Below are positions 24,901-32,582 of a DNA stretch of 64,000 nucleotides, piece by piece; position 1 is the first letter of the stretch, and each line of letters opens with the position of its first letter. Origin of the DNA: Lepus europaeus (lineage: Eukaryota; Chordata; Mammalia; Lagomorpha; Leporidae); contig NC_084831.1 in the NCBI RefSeq assembly GCF_033115175.1, positions 45,354,002 to 45,418,001 of the forward strand. The letters are read 5' to 3'. The position numbers and the translations under genes were made by a program. The notes under the pieces are model-generated. The model was not told the DNA's origin and made no database searches. It was given only the letters and a program-made list of their open reading frames with translations.

Positions 24901-25677
24901 TGGTTTAGGGAAGCTGAACTTGTAAGTCCTTCCAGATTCAAAATGATATAATTCTGTTAGTCAAACTTTGGTTTGAAAGAATATGAAAGTAAGCCAGAAC
25001 TACTAAAAAGGAGTTCTCTCATCAACTACTTTTCTTGGAATTGAAAGTCTGAGGATAATATTTTATCTCTACCTAGAATAAGGCCTAGCAGATCACAGGT
25101 GGCAACTGGAATGTTATCAGGAAGCCGAGAAGCAAGCAGTGCAGAAGGACAGCAGGAAGTGAAGCATTCAGTTCCCCGATGTTGCTCAGACCAACAGGGA
25201 GATGGGGAGAAGATAAGAAGTTAGGATGTTTATATCCCTATTTCCAAGAAAAAGTTGGAATAAAACCATAACCAGACACTACAACTTATACTTCCATATA
25301 ACAAAATTGCTACTGTTTGTGGCTTTATCTTGGTAAACCGCTTCTAAGAAAACCTATTTGTACATGTATGAAGAGGTCAGTTTACAAACTGCAAAGAAAA
25401 GGATCAAAAACCTCAATGTCCACAAATAGTTCCAGGAAGGATCCTATCAGGCAACCCACTTCACCAACCATTTATTCAACTACAGTTAACGGGGCAAACT
25501 GCTGTAAAATGTATAGGCCCAGGAATCAAGAGGTTCACTGACCTAATACTAAGACTTTAGGAAAAACAGTAACTCTTACCCATCAATGATACTTTCAGGT
25601 GGGTGCTTTTCATCACTTGATGTAGCTAGAATCACTTCTGCCCCTTCAGAGCTCAAACAGAGATCAACTTTTCTCAT
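4094..25677 (-). CDS. HSPB11: HSPB11 / IFT25, intraflagellar transport protein 25 (five coding exons)
   Basis: Joining 25677-25580, 18329-18223, 16373-16305, 6247-6207 and 4207-4094 on the minus strand gives 142 codons plus TAG, with GT-AG at every junction and matching phases. The product begins MRKVDLCLSSEG and contains the conserved NPETFWTTTGMFPQEF segment (34-49) and AFDHFASVHS (121-130), which I recognise as human HSPB11/IFT25 (144 residues). The family has a single jelly-roll, discoidin-like fold that binds calcium. IFT25 pairs with IFT27 in the IFT-B complex and is needed for Hedgehog signalling components to leave cilia, but not for building most cilia. The first coding exon has a splice acceptor, so a non-coding exon must lie upstream, probably in the CpG island at 33-34 kb shared with LRRC42. 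Relative to my memory of the human protein, one residue is missing near residue 103 and one at the C-terminus, and the 107-109 loop differs. No inactivating change is visible. Name from recall; reading frame seen directly. Confidence 0.95.
4637..4955 (+). mobile_element. older C-SINE
   Basis: Head GGGGCCAGTGCTGTGGCG; tail AATAAATAAATCTTTTAA. HSPB11 intron. Confidence 0.92.
4956..6206. other. HSPB11 last intron, unassigned part
   Basis: No exon or known repeat seen. Confidence 0.5.
6207..6247 (-). CDS. HSPB11: HSPB11 coding exon 4 (41-bp microexon-like)
   Basis: Only 41 bases, between acceptor TTTAG and a strong donor GTGAGT. It encodes residues 92-105 (EFTHTEGQLQNEIM) after completing the split codon. 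The human version carries one more Glu here by my recollection. Confidence 0.92.
6406..6733 (+). mobile_element. C-SINE with 17-bp target duplication
   Basis: AAATTTGATATAAACAG lies at 6389-6405 and 6734-6750. It inserted 140 bases upstream of HSPB11 coding exon 4 in transcript order. Confidence 0.95.
6751..7360. other. HSPB11 intron, unassigned
   Basis: No feature recognised; 7697-8104 likewise is AT-rich with nothing recognised. Confidence 0.5.
7361..7696 (-). mobile_element. older C-SINE
   Basis: T-run and ATTTATTTGAAAGTCAGA tail; degenerate head. Confidence 0.9.
8105..8428 (-). mobile_element. older C-SINE
   Basis: T20 run, TTTGAAAGACAGAG; head GCACAGTGCCAGCCCC. Confidence 0.92.
8471..8761 (-). 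mobile_element. older C-SINE
   Basis: AAAGATTTATTTGAGG tail; head GTCACAATGCCAGGCC. Confidence 0.9.
8845..9181 (+). mobile_element. young C-SINE with 10-bp target duplication
   Basis: AATAAAGATC at 8835-8844 and 9182-9191. Head carries AGGCTAATCCTCTGCC. Confidence 0.95.
9367..9701 (-). mobile_element. young C-SINE with 16-bp target duplication
   Basis: CACAAACACATTTTTT at 9351-9366 and 9702-9717. Nearly intact. Confidence 0.95.
9963..10316 (+). mobile_element. young C-SINE with target duplication
   Basis: TGTGCATGAA at 9953-9962 and 10317-10326. Tail is A-rich with CC interruptions. Confidence 0.95.
10327..10989. other. HSPB11 intron, unassigned
   Basis: Moderately complex sequence without a feature that I can name. 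Confidence 0.5.
11340..11870 (+). mobile_element. class I-like (ERV1) solitary LTR nested in the MaLR LTR, fossil
   Basis: It contains AACATGGCGCC, then AATTAAAGGCCTTGCTTTC, a typical gammaretrovirus-type poly(A) region, followed by a TCACTGAAGCCAAGACC stretch as in ERV1 U5 regions. Edges are approximate and the family was not matched to a named consensus. Confidence 0.5.
11383..11403 (+). repeat. (AAT)n microsatellite
   Basis: Five to six AAT units inside the nested LTR region. Confidence 0.8.
12379..12950 (+). mobile_element. dimeric C-SINE sharing one target duplication
   Basis: A first unit (12379 to about 12619) without its A-tail joins a second full unit (about 12620-12950). ATTTGGAAAAT flanks the pair at 12368-12378 and 12951-12961. 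Inside the MaLR fossil. Confidence 0.85.
13091..13415 (+). mobile_element. C-SINE in the MaLR fossil
   Basis: ACAAGACA at 13083-13090 and 13416-13423; clear promoter B-box-like CAGTTCGAGTCC. Confidence 0.92.
14512..14896 (+). repeat. 3' LTR of the MaLR fossil
   Basis: Begins TATTATAGATTGAGCAGG and ends GCCAGCTAATACA, the usual MaLR ending. It matches the 10990 copy along most of its length. Confidence 0.75.
15054..15683 (-). mobile_element. older C-SINE, split by a young copy
   Basis: Tail at 15054-15074 and body at 15409-15683 are one element interrupted at its A-rich end. Confidence 0.88.
15075..15408 (-). mobile_element. young C-SINE nested in the older one
   Basis: AGATTTATTTATTT lies on both sides (15061-15074 and 15409-15422), the host tail duplicated. 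Confidence 0.92.
15710..16048 (+). mobile_element. C-SINE with 12-bp target duplication
   Basis: AAATGGTAGGTA at 15698-15709 and 16049-16060. Confidence 0.95.
16305..16373 (-). CDS. HSPB11: HSPB11 coding exon 3
   Basis: 69 bases between acceptor GTCAG and donor GTATGT, encoding residues 69-91. It reads VRTLRIEKSTSKEPVDFEQW, close to the human protein. Confidence 0.95.
16697..16905 (+). repeat. MIR element
   Basis: GAACCTACTGTAAGTCAGGC, GATGAGGAAACAGGCTTCGA and GGAGCTAGTAAGTTACGGAG follow the MIR consensus order. Confidence 0.7.
16960..17470 (+). repeat. old interspersed repeat, LTR-like, family not assigned
   Basis: CTGCATTGCCCAGACTCTCG and TGGTTGGATTTGGCCAACGG resemble a widespread old mammalian repeat that I cannot name with confidence. 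Includes CTTCAATAAACATGG near the end. Confidence 0.35.
17503..17815 (+). mobile_element. solitary class II (ERVK-type) LTR, fossil
   Basis: A 313-base unit starting TGTGGGGAAA with a poly(A) region (GAAATAAATGAG) and the stretch CCCAGTGTCTGTGTCGTGAT, similar to IAP/ERVK-type LTRs. The six-base repeat CCACTA lies at both ends (17497-17502 and 17816-17821), the duplication size usual for class II elements. No internal region is present. Confidence 0.65.
18223..18329 (-). CDS. HSPB11: HSPB11 coding exon 2
   Basis: Acceptor AATAG and donor GTAAGC flank 107 bases encoding residues 33-68. It includes the NPETFWTTTG segment, part of the calcium-binding face in this family (established knowledge; I did not check individual ligands). 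Confidence 0.95.
18419..18778 (+). mobile_element. C-SINE with a partly doubled head
   Basis: The segment from the GTTTGAGTC-like box to CTCCCTGCTA occurs twice (about 18477-18517 and 18524-18567). Confidence 0.88.
18793..19144 (-). mobile_element. young C-SINE in the tail of the previous SINE
   Basis: ATAAATAAATCTTT at 18779-18792 and 19145-19158. Confidence 0.95.
19277..19570 (+). mobile_element. degenerate old SINE
   Basis: Head GGTGGGCATTTAGCCTAG; tail CCTTTCAAATAAATAATAAA. An older relative of the C repeat. Confidence 0.75.
19951..20284 (-). mobile_element. older C-SINE in L1
   Basis: Tail TTTATTTGAAAGTCAG; head GTGTCACAGCACCAGC. Confidence 0.9.
20429..20783 (-). mobile_element. young C-SINE with 17-bp target duplication
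   Basis: AAGGTATATTTAACTTT at 20412-20428 and 20784-20800. Confidence 0.96.
21009..21383 (-). mobile_element. older C-SINE with two small rearrangements
   Basis: It holds a 24-base patch of young C-SINE sequence at 21033-21056 and a tandem repeat of ACTGGTGTTCTCCCATGGGG at about 21289-21331. Confidence 0.9.
21467..21554 (+). mobile_element. C-SINE head only (3' part missing)
   Basis: GGCCGGTGTTGTGG to CTGGCTGCTCCAC, then unrelated AT-rich DNA. Confidence 0.85.
21688..22073 (-). mobile_element. older C-SINE with 9-bp target duplication
   Basis: CTAACAACT at 21679-21687 and 22074-22082; long GAGA tract in the tail. Confidence 0.92.
22286..22553 (-). mobile_element. older C-SINE
   Basis: Head TATGCCATGATGCCAGCACC; tail region degenerate. 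Confidence 0.82.
22554..22703 (-). mobile_element. degenerate SINE 5' half
   Basis: CATTAGCAGGGATGTTG and AAATTGGAAGTAGG are C-SINE-like; rest decayed. Confidence 0.5.
22704..23565. other. HSPB11 intron, unassigned
   Basis: About 860 bases free of C-SINE; nothing recognised. Confidence 0.5.
23566..23866 (-). mobile_element. older C-SINE, tail GA tract deleted
   Basis: AAGGCAGAGTTACCATCTGC joins the tail box straight to the body, skipping the usual GAGA stretch. Confidence 0.92.
23877..23909 (-). mobile_element. C-SINE tail remnant
   Basis: TTTAAAGATTTATTTATTTA only; body absent. Confidence 0.6.
23930..24260 (+). mobile_element. older C-SINE
   Basis: Head GGGATAGGCATTGTGGTG; tail CCAATAAAGTAAAATAAA. 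Confidence 0.9.
24632..24900 (+). mobile_element. degenerate old SINE
   Basis: GGGGTTGAGATACACTTTAG head, CCTTTCAAATAATTATAAAA tail. Confidence 0.8.
24901..25579. other. HSPB11 intron next to the first coding exon
   Basis: No repeat recognised; lies just below the donor of the first coding exon. Confidence 0.5.
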
Positions 25678-25692
25678 CTTAATGCTTTTAAC
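25580..25692 (-). CDS. HSPB11: HSPB11 first coding exon
   Basis: The acceptor (GCAG) lies just above 25692 and the donor (GTAAG) just below 25580. ATG is at 25677-25675, after 15 bases of 5' untranslated sequence. It encodes residues 1-32 plus two bases of Gly33. The polypyrimidine tract on the minus strand is a TTTG tetranucleotide run (25697-25722). Confidence 0.95.
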
Positions 25693-25696
25693 CTGC

Positions 25697-25722
25697 AAAA
25701 ACAAACAAACAAACAAAAAAAC
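25697..25722 (-). repeat. (TTTG)n tract in the HSPB11 splice acceptor
   Basis: Plus-strand CAAA units immediately beside the acceptor of the first coding exon; they form its polypyrimidine tract on the minus strand. Confidence 0.9.
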
Positions 25723-26084
25723 CCAGTAACAAAAATGCTACTTCCTGATTCTCTGAGCTTCATTTAAGGGAGGACAGCCTGTTGCCTAGCACACAATGCA
25801 ACATCTAAGCTATTCAACAAGTAGGAGGAACCCTAACGTGTTTATTTACATAATAAACTGACTTCTACCAGGGACACTGTGTAGGGTTTGACTATTTTCC
25901 ACTTTGCCCCACAAAGTCCCTGACTACTCTGACATTTTTCTACTTCTAAAATTAAAAATCTTCAACAATTACATGGAAACAGTTAACAAGCTAGGGTGAC
26001 ATGACTCAGTGGGCAAATTTCAAGAGTTGCTTATAGCTCTGTTTCTTAAGTTTAAAGAAATCTGAAGAATAAAAACATACTTTG

Positions 26085-26405
26085 GGAGCCGGTGCTGTGG
26101 TACAATGGGTTAAGCCACGGCCTGGAGCACTGACATATGGGTAGTGGCTCAAGTCCCCGCTGCTCCAATTCTGATCCAGCTCCCTGGTAATGTGCCTGGG
26201 AAGGCAGTGGAAGACGGCCCAAATCCTTGGGCCCCTGCACCTATGTAGCAGACCCAGATGAAGCTCCTGGCTCCTGGCTTTGGCCTAGCACAGGCCTGGC
26301 TGTTAAGGCTATTTGGGGAGTGAACCAGTAGATCAAAACCTCTCTTTCTCTCTCTGCCTCTCCCTCTCTGTAACTCTTTCAAATAAATAAATAAATCTTT
26401 AAAAA
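26085..26405 (+). mobile_element. older C-SINE
   Basis: Head GGGAGCCGGTGCTGTGG; tail AATAAATAAATCTTTAAAAA. Confidence 0.93.
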
Positions 26406-26534
26406 GACATTATCATCATGTTTGAGCAGAAATGTGAAATAAGAGAAAAAATAACATTTACTTATTTCAAAATTCTCATTAATCACTTTGAGTCATGGAC
26501 TTGAAACATATTTAAGCAATCAAATTATATATTT

Positions 26535-26788
26535 TTTAATTTAAAGTTTTTTGTTTCATTATTTTGTTATTTGATAGACATGAGTTAGAGAGAGAGGTAT
26601 TCCATCCATTGGTTCACTCCCCAAATTTCCACAATGGCCGGAATTGAGCCAATCTGAAGCCAGAAGCCAGAAACTTCTTGCAGGTCTCCCACCTGGGTGC
26701 AGAGGCCCAAGGACTTGGGCCATCCTCCACCGGGATGCTGGTGTTGCAGGCCAGGGTTTTAACCTGCTGTGCCACAGCACTGGCCCCT
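26535..26788 (-). mobile_element. older C-SINE, middle shortened
   Basis: Tail TTATTTGATAGACATGAG; head GTGCCACAGCACTGGCCCC; body jumps at CCTCCACCGGGATGC. Confidence 0.88.
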
Positions 26789-27065
26789 ATATATTTTAAT
26801 TAAAAAAAAATATTTATGTGAGAAGCAGATACAGAGACAGAGCAAGAGATCTCCCATCTCCTGGTTCAATCCCCAAATGCTCACAATAAAAGCTAAAAAT
26901 GCAGTCAAGGTTTTCCACATGAGTGGCAGGCTTGAGCCATCACCACTGTCTTCTATGGTCTATGTTAGCAGGAATTAGGAGTCAGGGGCTAGTGGTGGGT
27001 ATCGAACCCAGGGATTCTGATATGATGCTTGGGCATCTTAAGTGTTAGGTCAAATGCTTACCCTT
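26789..27065 (-). mobile_element. degenerate old SINE
   Basis: ATTTATGTGAGAAGCAGATA tail and GGGTATCGAACCCAGGGATT B-box-like region; an older subfamily. Confidence 0.65.
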
Positions 27066-27436
27066 GTAAGGTTATATTTTAGTAACTAAAAAGGATCTTG
27101 GAGGCTGGAGGAAAGTTGGAGAGAAGATTCTAGCAGACCTCGTCAACCTCCTACTTGATCTGGTGGTGACAGGGCACAAATCAATACACAGCTACACAGT
27201 GACCAGGAGAGATTTATCCTGTTAAATGTTAAATGACAAAGAGAACTCAGAAAAGGGGGCAAGGTTTCAAGTGGTACCCAATACCTTTTATACTGAGGCT
27301 CTATTTCAAATAAACAACCAAACAGAAAGCACAGAAAATATCATACATATTCAACAAGCACCACTGCACAGATTTATTAAGTTTTGACATTTCCTCACAT
27401 TTTTACCATGTATGCATCCATGAATAACATGTACCT

Positions 27437-27769
27437 TTTTTTAAAGATTTATTTATTTATTTGAAAGGCAGAATCACAGAGAGGCAAAGACAGAGAGAGA
27501 GAAAGAGAGGTCTTCCATCCGCTGGTTCACTCCTTAGATGGCTGCAGCAGCCAGAGTTGTGCTGATCTGAAGCCAGGAGCCAGGAGCTTCTTCTGGGTCT
27601 CCCACGTGGATGCAGGTGCCCAAGGACTTAGGCTATCTTCTACTGCTTTCCCAGGCTACAATAGAGAGCTGGACTGGAAGTGGAACAGCTGGGACTCGAA
27701 CTGGCACCCATATGGGATGCCAGCACTGCAGGCGGCAGCTTTACCCGCTATCCCACAGCACCAGCCCCA
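27437..27769 (-). mobile_element. older C-SINE
   Basis: AAAGATTTATTTATTTATTT tail; head ATCCCACAGCACCAGCCCC. Confidence 0.93.
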
Positions 27770-27867
27770 AATGTACTGTTCTTTTAAAATTTAGTTACTC
27801 CAGTGTATAAGTCCTTTTGGTATTGCTTTTCTCACCTGATATTATGTTTTCTATATTTTATAATTTA

Positions 27868-28520
27868 AAAAAAAAAAGGTTTATTTTATTTATTTGAAAG
27901 GCAGAGGGACAGAGCAAAAGGGAGAGAGTGAGCGAGCTCTTTCATCCCATGGTTTACTTCCCAAATGGCTGCAATGGCTGGGCCTAGGCAGGCCAAAGTC
28001 AGTAGCCTGGGACTCCATCTGGGTGGCAGGGGTCCATGTTCTCAGGCTTTCACTGCTTTCTCAGGCACATCAGCAGGGAGGTGGATAGAAAGTGGAGCAG
28101 CTCGCGGCCGGCACTGTGGCCTGAAGTACAGGCATCCCATATGGGCGAGTCCTGGCTTTTCAAGTCCCGGCTGCTCCACTTCCGATCCAGCTCTCCGCTA
28201 TGGCCTAGGATAGCAGTAGAAGATGGCCCAAGTCCTTGGGCCCCTGCACCCACATGGGAGACCTGGAAGAAGTTCCTGGCTCCTGGTTTAAATTGGCGCA
28301 GTTCTGGCCGTTGCAGACAATTGGGGAGTGAACCATCGGATGGAAGACCTTTCTCTCTCTCTCTCTGACTCTCCTTCTCTCTCTGTGTAACTCTGACTTT
28401 CAAATAAATAAATAAATCTTAAAAAAAAAAAAAAAGTGGAGCAGCTGACACTCAAACCAGTGCTCTGACATCAATTGCTAGCTTCATTAGTGGCTCAAAC
28501 CACCATGCCACAGGCTGGCC
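27868..28520 (-). mobile_element. older C-SINE, split by another copy
   Basis: 27868-28102 and 28433-28520 are the two parts. Confidence 0.85.
28103..28432 (+). mobile_element. C-SINE nested, 14-bp target duplication
   Basis: AAAGTGGAGCAGCT at 28089-28102 and 28433-28446. The head is shortened. Confidence 0.94.
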
Positions 28521-28670
28521 TAGTACTCAATCATGTTAATGCATGTAAATCTATTTATCTGTGTTAACTGCTATAAAGTATCCTTCCATTTACCTGATAA
28601 ACATTTAGATATAGTTTTTTGCTTTCCAGTTTTTTGCCATTATAAACAAACTTGCAATACATGTTATTGT

Positions 28671-28973
28671 TTTTTTAAAGACTTATTTATTTGAAAATCC
28701 ATGAGAGAAAGAGGGAGAGAGATCTTCTATTCACTACCCAGATGGTTACAATAGTCAGGGCTGGGCCAGGCCAAAGTCAGGAGCCAGGAGATTCTTTCAG
28801 GTTTCCCACGTGGATAGCAGGGACCCAGACATTTGGGTCATCTTCACTGCTTTTCCTAGGCCATTAGCAGGGAGCTGGATTGGAAGTGGAGCAGCTGGGA
28901 CACAAACTGATGCCTACATGGATGCCAGTGCCAGAAGTGGCAGCTTTCCCTGCTACACCATAGTGTCGGCCCC
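28671..28973 (-). mobile_element. older C-SINE
   Basis: Tail AAAGACTTATTTATTTG; head CCATAGTGTCGGCCCC. Confidence 0.9.
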
Positions 28974-29027
28974 ATAATTAAATCTTAAAAAATAAAAACA
29001 ATAAAACAAAAGAGGTATAAGAAGGCT

Positions 29028-29392
29028 ACTACGGTTTGGGTAGGTTTGTCTCCCAAAGATTCGTGTGCTGTAAGCTTGGTCCCCAATGTAATGGTACTGA
29101 AAGGTCACGGAACCCTTAAGAGGTGAGGCTCAATGGAGGTGTTTAGATCATGACTACCCTCATGAGGGCATTAAAGGTCGTCTCACAGAGTGGCTTAGGT
29201 GTCACAGGAGAGTGCATTCCAGAGAGAACAGGTTAAGAGTGATCCTAGCCCCTATCTAATCGCTTGCTTCTTTTCTCATCATGTGATCTTCCTCAAACAA
29301 GCTATCTGCCAATAGGCCCTCACCAAAGATGCTGGCATCACGCTCTTCCAGAGCCTGAACTATTGTTACAGCAACACAAAATGACTAAGACA
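29028..29392 (+). mobile_element. solitary MaLR LTR, fossil
   Basis: Starts near TACTACGGTTTGGG with CCCCAATGTAATGGTACTGAA and AAGAGGTGAGGCTCAATGG, and ends CAGCAACACAAAATGACTAAGACA, a typical MaLR (MST/THE-like) layout. No internal region. Confidence 0.7.
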
Positions 29393-29454
29393 AAAGCCAA
29401 CGGGGGGGTAGGGGGAACAACTTTGAATATCATAAAAATACTCAATCTACAAGG

Positions 29455-29737
29455 TGCAGGGGTAGGCTTTTGGTACAACAGTTAAGCTGCTGCTTGAGGT
29501 GCTGGCATCCCACACAAAATGCCTGGTTTAAGTTCCAGCTACTCTGCTTCTAATCCAGTTTCCTGCTAATGCATACCATGGGAACAGTAGGTGATGGCTC
29601 AAGTCTCTGCTGCCACTATGGAAGACCTGGATGGAGTTTCAGACTCCTGGCTTCCCGTTGGCCCAGCTCTAGCTATTGAGAGTATTTGGGGAGTGAATCA
29701 GTAGATGGAAGATCTGTGTCAAATAAAACTAATTTAA
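29455..29737 (+). mobile_element. degenerate old SINE
   Basis: GCAGGGGTAGGCTTTTGG head; its A-rich tail took the next insertion. Confidence 0.82.
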
Positions 29738-30069
29738 TTTTTAAAATAGATTTTATTTATTTATTTGAGAGGTAGAGTTACAGACAGTGAGAGGGAGAGA
29801 CAGAGAGAAAGGTCTTCTTTCCATTGGTTCACTCCCCAAATGGCTGCAACAGCTGGAGCTGCGCCAATCCGAAGCCAGGAGCCGGGTGCTTCTTCCCAGT
29901 CTCCCATGTGGGTGCAGGGGCCCAAGGACTAGGGCCATCTTCTACTGCTTTCCCAGGCCACAGCAGAGAGCTGGATGGGAAGAGGAGCAGCCGGGACTAG
30001 AACCGGCGCCCATTTGGGATGCCAGCACCGCAGGCGGAGGATTAACCTACTGTACCATGGTGCCAGCCC
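29738..30069 (-). mobile_element. C-SINE with 13-bp target duplication
   Basis: AAAACTAATTTAA at 29725-29737 and 30070-30082, within the tail of the previous SINE. Confidence 0.94.
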
Positions 30070-30123
30070 AAAACTAATTTAAAATAAAAAAAAAAAAAAT
30101 CAACCATACAAAGATTTGCCCAC

Positions 30124-30726
30124 ATCATGGGTGAGCAAACTATGAGCCAAATCTGGCCTGCCACCTGTTTTTGGTATGGCTCATAAGCTAAAAATGCTTT
30201 TTACTGTTTACTTTTAAAGGGGCCGGTGTTGTGGTGCAGCAGGTTAAGCCACCGCATGCGAGGCTTGGCATCCCATATCAGAGGGCTGACTGGAATCCCA
30301 ACAGCTCTGCTTCCAACCCAGCTCCTTGCTAATGGAAAGCTTGGGCCCCTTTTACCCACAAAGGAAACTTGGATGGAGTTCTGGGCTCCTGACTTCTACC
30401 TGACAATTGCAGTCATTTCGACCGTAAACCAGAAGATGGAAGAACTGTGTCACTCTTTCAAAGAAAAATAAATCTTTTTTTAAACCCTATGCATAGCCTT
30501 TTTAAAAAATTACTTTTGAAAATTACAATCTCTTGTGGTACTTGGAAATTATATGAAATTCATATTTTAATGTATACTATTGTTTGATCACAACATGGCC
30601 ATGCTAAATCATTTATATTCTCTGTGATTGCTTTTGTGCCAAGTGACAGGGTTGTGTGACTGTGACAGACTATCAGCTTAATAAAACCTAAAATATTTAT
30701 TATCTATATAAAAAGTTGTCCATCCT
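30124..30726 (+). mobile_element. hAT-like non-autonomous MER DNA transposon, interrupted by a C-SINE
   Basis: GAGCAAACTATGAGCCAAAT and GGCCTGCCACCTGTTTTTGG on the left and CCTAAAATATTTATTATCTA on the right are the two ends of a common old mammalian DNA transposon. The C-SINE at 30219-30484 splits it. Exact MER name not assigned. Confidence 0.6.
30219..30484 (+). mobile_element. older C-SINE in the MER element
   Basis: GGGGCCGGTGTTGTGGTGC to AAAATAAATCTTTTTTTAAA. Confidence 0.92.
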
Positions 30727-30844
30727 TCATCTAGATCAAACTAATAGGTTGATCACAAAATCAATGTTCTATATGTGCCTCTAAAGGTAAAAGAGTATCT
30801 CTCTTAGATTTCAGAGTGAAGGCAGTATTTATAGTCCAATAATT

Positions 30845-30960
30845 TGTGAATACCAACCACAGCTTTCTGAACTAAGGGTCAGGCTCTACGCTAGTAATGC
30901 AAAGATGAGCACAACCTAAGTGACTAAGACTTGGTTCCTGCCTTGAGTTAAGAAGAGGAC
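30845..30960 (+). repeat. L2-like relic
   Basis: AAGGGTCAGGCTCTACGCTA and TTGGTTCCTGCCTTGAGTT resemble L2. Ends where a C-SINE starts. Confidence 0.4.
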
Positions 30961-30961
30961 A

Positions 30962-31378
30962 GGGGCTGGTGCTGTGGCACAGTGGGTGAAAGCCCTGGCC
31001 TATAGCGCTCGCATTCCATATGGGCACTGGCTTGAGTCCCAGCTGCTCCACTTCCCATCCAGCTCCCCACTAATGTGCCTGGGAAGACAGCAGAAGGATG
31101 GCCCAAATCCTTGGGCCCCGCTACCTACATGGGAGACCCAGAGGATGGCTCAAGTCTTTGGGCCTCTGCATCTGCATGGGAGACTTGGAAGAAGCTCCTG
31201 GCTCCTGGGTTCAGATAAGTTCAGCTCAGCTCCAGCTGATGGGTTTGTTTGGGGCTGCTGGGGCCATCTAGGCCTGTTGGGTCCATTTGGGGAGTGAACC
31301 AGAGGATGGAAGACCTCTCTTGCTCTCTCTGTCTTTACCTTTCTCTGTAACTCTTTCAAATATAAAATAAACCTTTGA
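30962..31378 (+). mobile_element. C-SINE with internal tandem duplication
   Basis: The GGATGGC...CAAGTC/ATCC-TTGGGC...CATGGGAGAC block occurs twice (about 31096-31141 and 31143-31189), making the copy 417 bases. Confidence 0.92.
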
Positions 31379-31448
31379 GGGAGGGGAGAGAAGAGGACAA
31401 GCATCAACTAACAATTAAATAGGCTACGTGCTAAGATCATGTTATCCG

Positions 31449-31796
31449 CCAGCGCCGTGGCTCAACAGGCTAATCCTCTGCCTAGCGGCGCCGGCACACC
31501 AGGTTCTAGTCCCGGTTGGAGCGCCGGATTCTGTCCTGGTTGCCCCTCTTCCACGCCGCTCTCTACTGTAGCCCGGGAGTGCAGTGGAGGATGGCCCAAG
31601 TGCTTGGGCCCTGCACCCCATGGGAGACCAGGAGAAGCATCTGGCTCCTGGCTTCGGTTCAGCGGCCGCGGCGGCCATTGGAGGGTGAACCAACGGCAAA
31701 GGAAGACCTTTCTCTCTGTCTCTCTCTCTCGGAAGACCTTTCTCTCTGACTCTCTCTCTCACTGTCCACTCTGCCTGTCAAAAAAAAAAAAAAAAA
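31449..31796 (+). mobile_element. young C-SINE, 12-bp target duplication
   Basis: ATCATGTTATCC at 31437-31448 and 31797-31808. GGAAGACCTTTCTCTCTG is doubled near the tail. Confidence 0.96.
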
Positions 31797-31849
31797 ATCA
31801 TGTTATCCACAGTCAGAATGCTGTGATCTCTTCTGGGCAGAATGTTTTA

Positions 31850-32246
31850 AGTAGGACATTGTTTTGTTTCACATTGTTCAGGGGAGAATGTTCATGATAA
31901 TCTGTAAACAATGTTACATGAAGAAAGCCAAAAGAAGATAGGATTGAGTGATTTCAAGGAGATAAAACAGTGAGTGAAATGTGACTACAATTTTAAATAT
32001 CAGTAATTCTTAGAAAACCATTCAAAGTTTTACTGCTCCAAAAGGGCAAACTGGACTCAACAAATCCGATTTTAAGAGAAAGCCCTCATAGATACAGAAA
32101 CTTTTTAGCAAAGCAGAGACTTAAATCTTTTCCATTCCTGAAAGTGTCCAAGAGTAGGCCAAAGAAAGGATTCCTGCATGGGCAGTTCTTTCTGGCAAAG
32201 TTAAATTCTAGGAAAGGTAGACTGGGACCAGATAATGAAGGGCTTT
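31850..32246 (+). repeat. L2-like relic
   Basis: The right part (GGAAAGGTAGACTGGGACCA then AATGAAGGGCTTTAAAAGC) has L2 character. The left part is unassigned. Confidence 0.35.
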
Positions 32247-32261
32247 AAAAGCAATAGGCTC

Positions 32262-32582
32262 GCCGCGGCTCAATAGGCTAATCCTCCACCTGCGGCGCCG
32301 GCACACCCAGTTCTAGCTCCAATTGGGGCTCCGGATTCTGTCCCGGTTGCCCCTCTTCCAGGCCAGCTCTCTGCTATGGCCCGGGAAGGCAGTGGAGGAT
32401 GGCCCAAGTGCTTGGGCCCTGCACCCCATGGGAGACCAGGAGAAGCACCTGGCTCCTGGCTTTGGATCACCGTGGTGCGCCGGCTGCCGCGGCCATTGGA
32501 GGGTGAACCATCTGCAAAGGAAGACCTTTCTCTCTCTCACGCTGTCCACTCTGCCTGTCAAAAATAAAAATAAAAAATAAAA
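32262..32582 (+). mobile_element. young C-SINE, 15-bp target duplication
   Basis: AAAAGCAATAGGCTC at 32247-32261 and 32583-32597. It is the last SINE before the CpG island. Confidence 0.96.

Larger units (their letters stand above)
27330..28670 (-). mobile_element. old L1M-like fragment, interrupted by C-SINEs
   Basis: TTACCATGTATGCATCCATG, GTATTGCTTTTCTCACCTG and CAGTTTTTTGCCATTATAAA follow the reverse-complement order of an old L1. Interrupted at 27437 and 27868. Confidence 0.55.
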
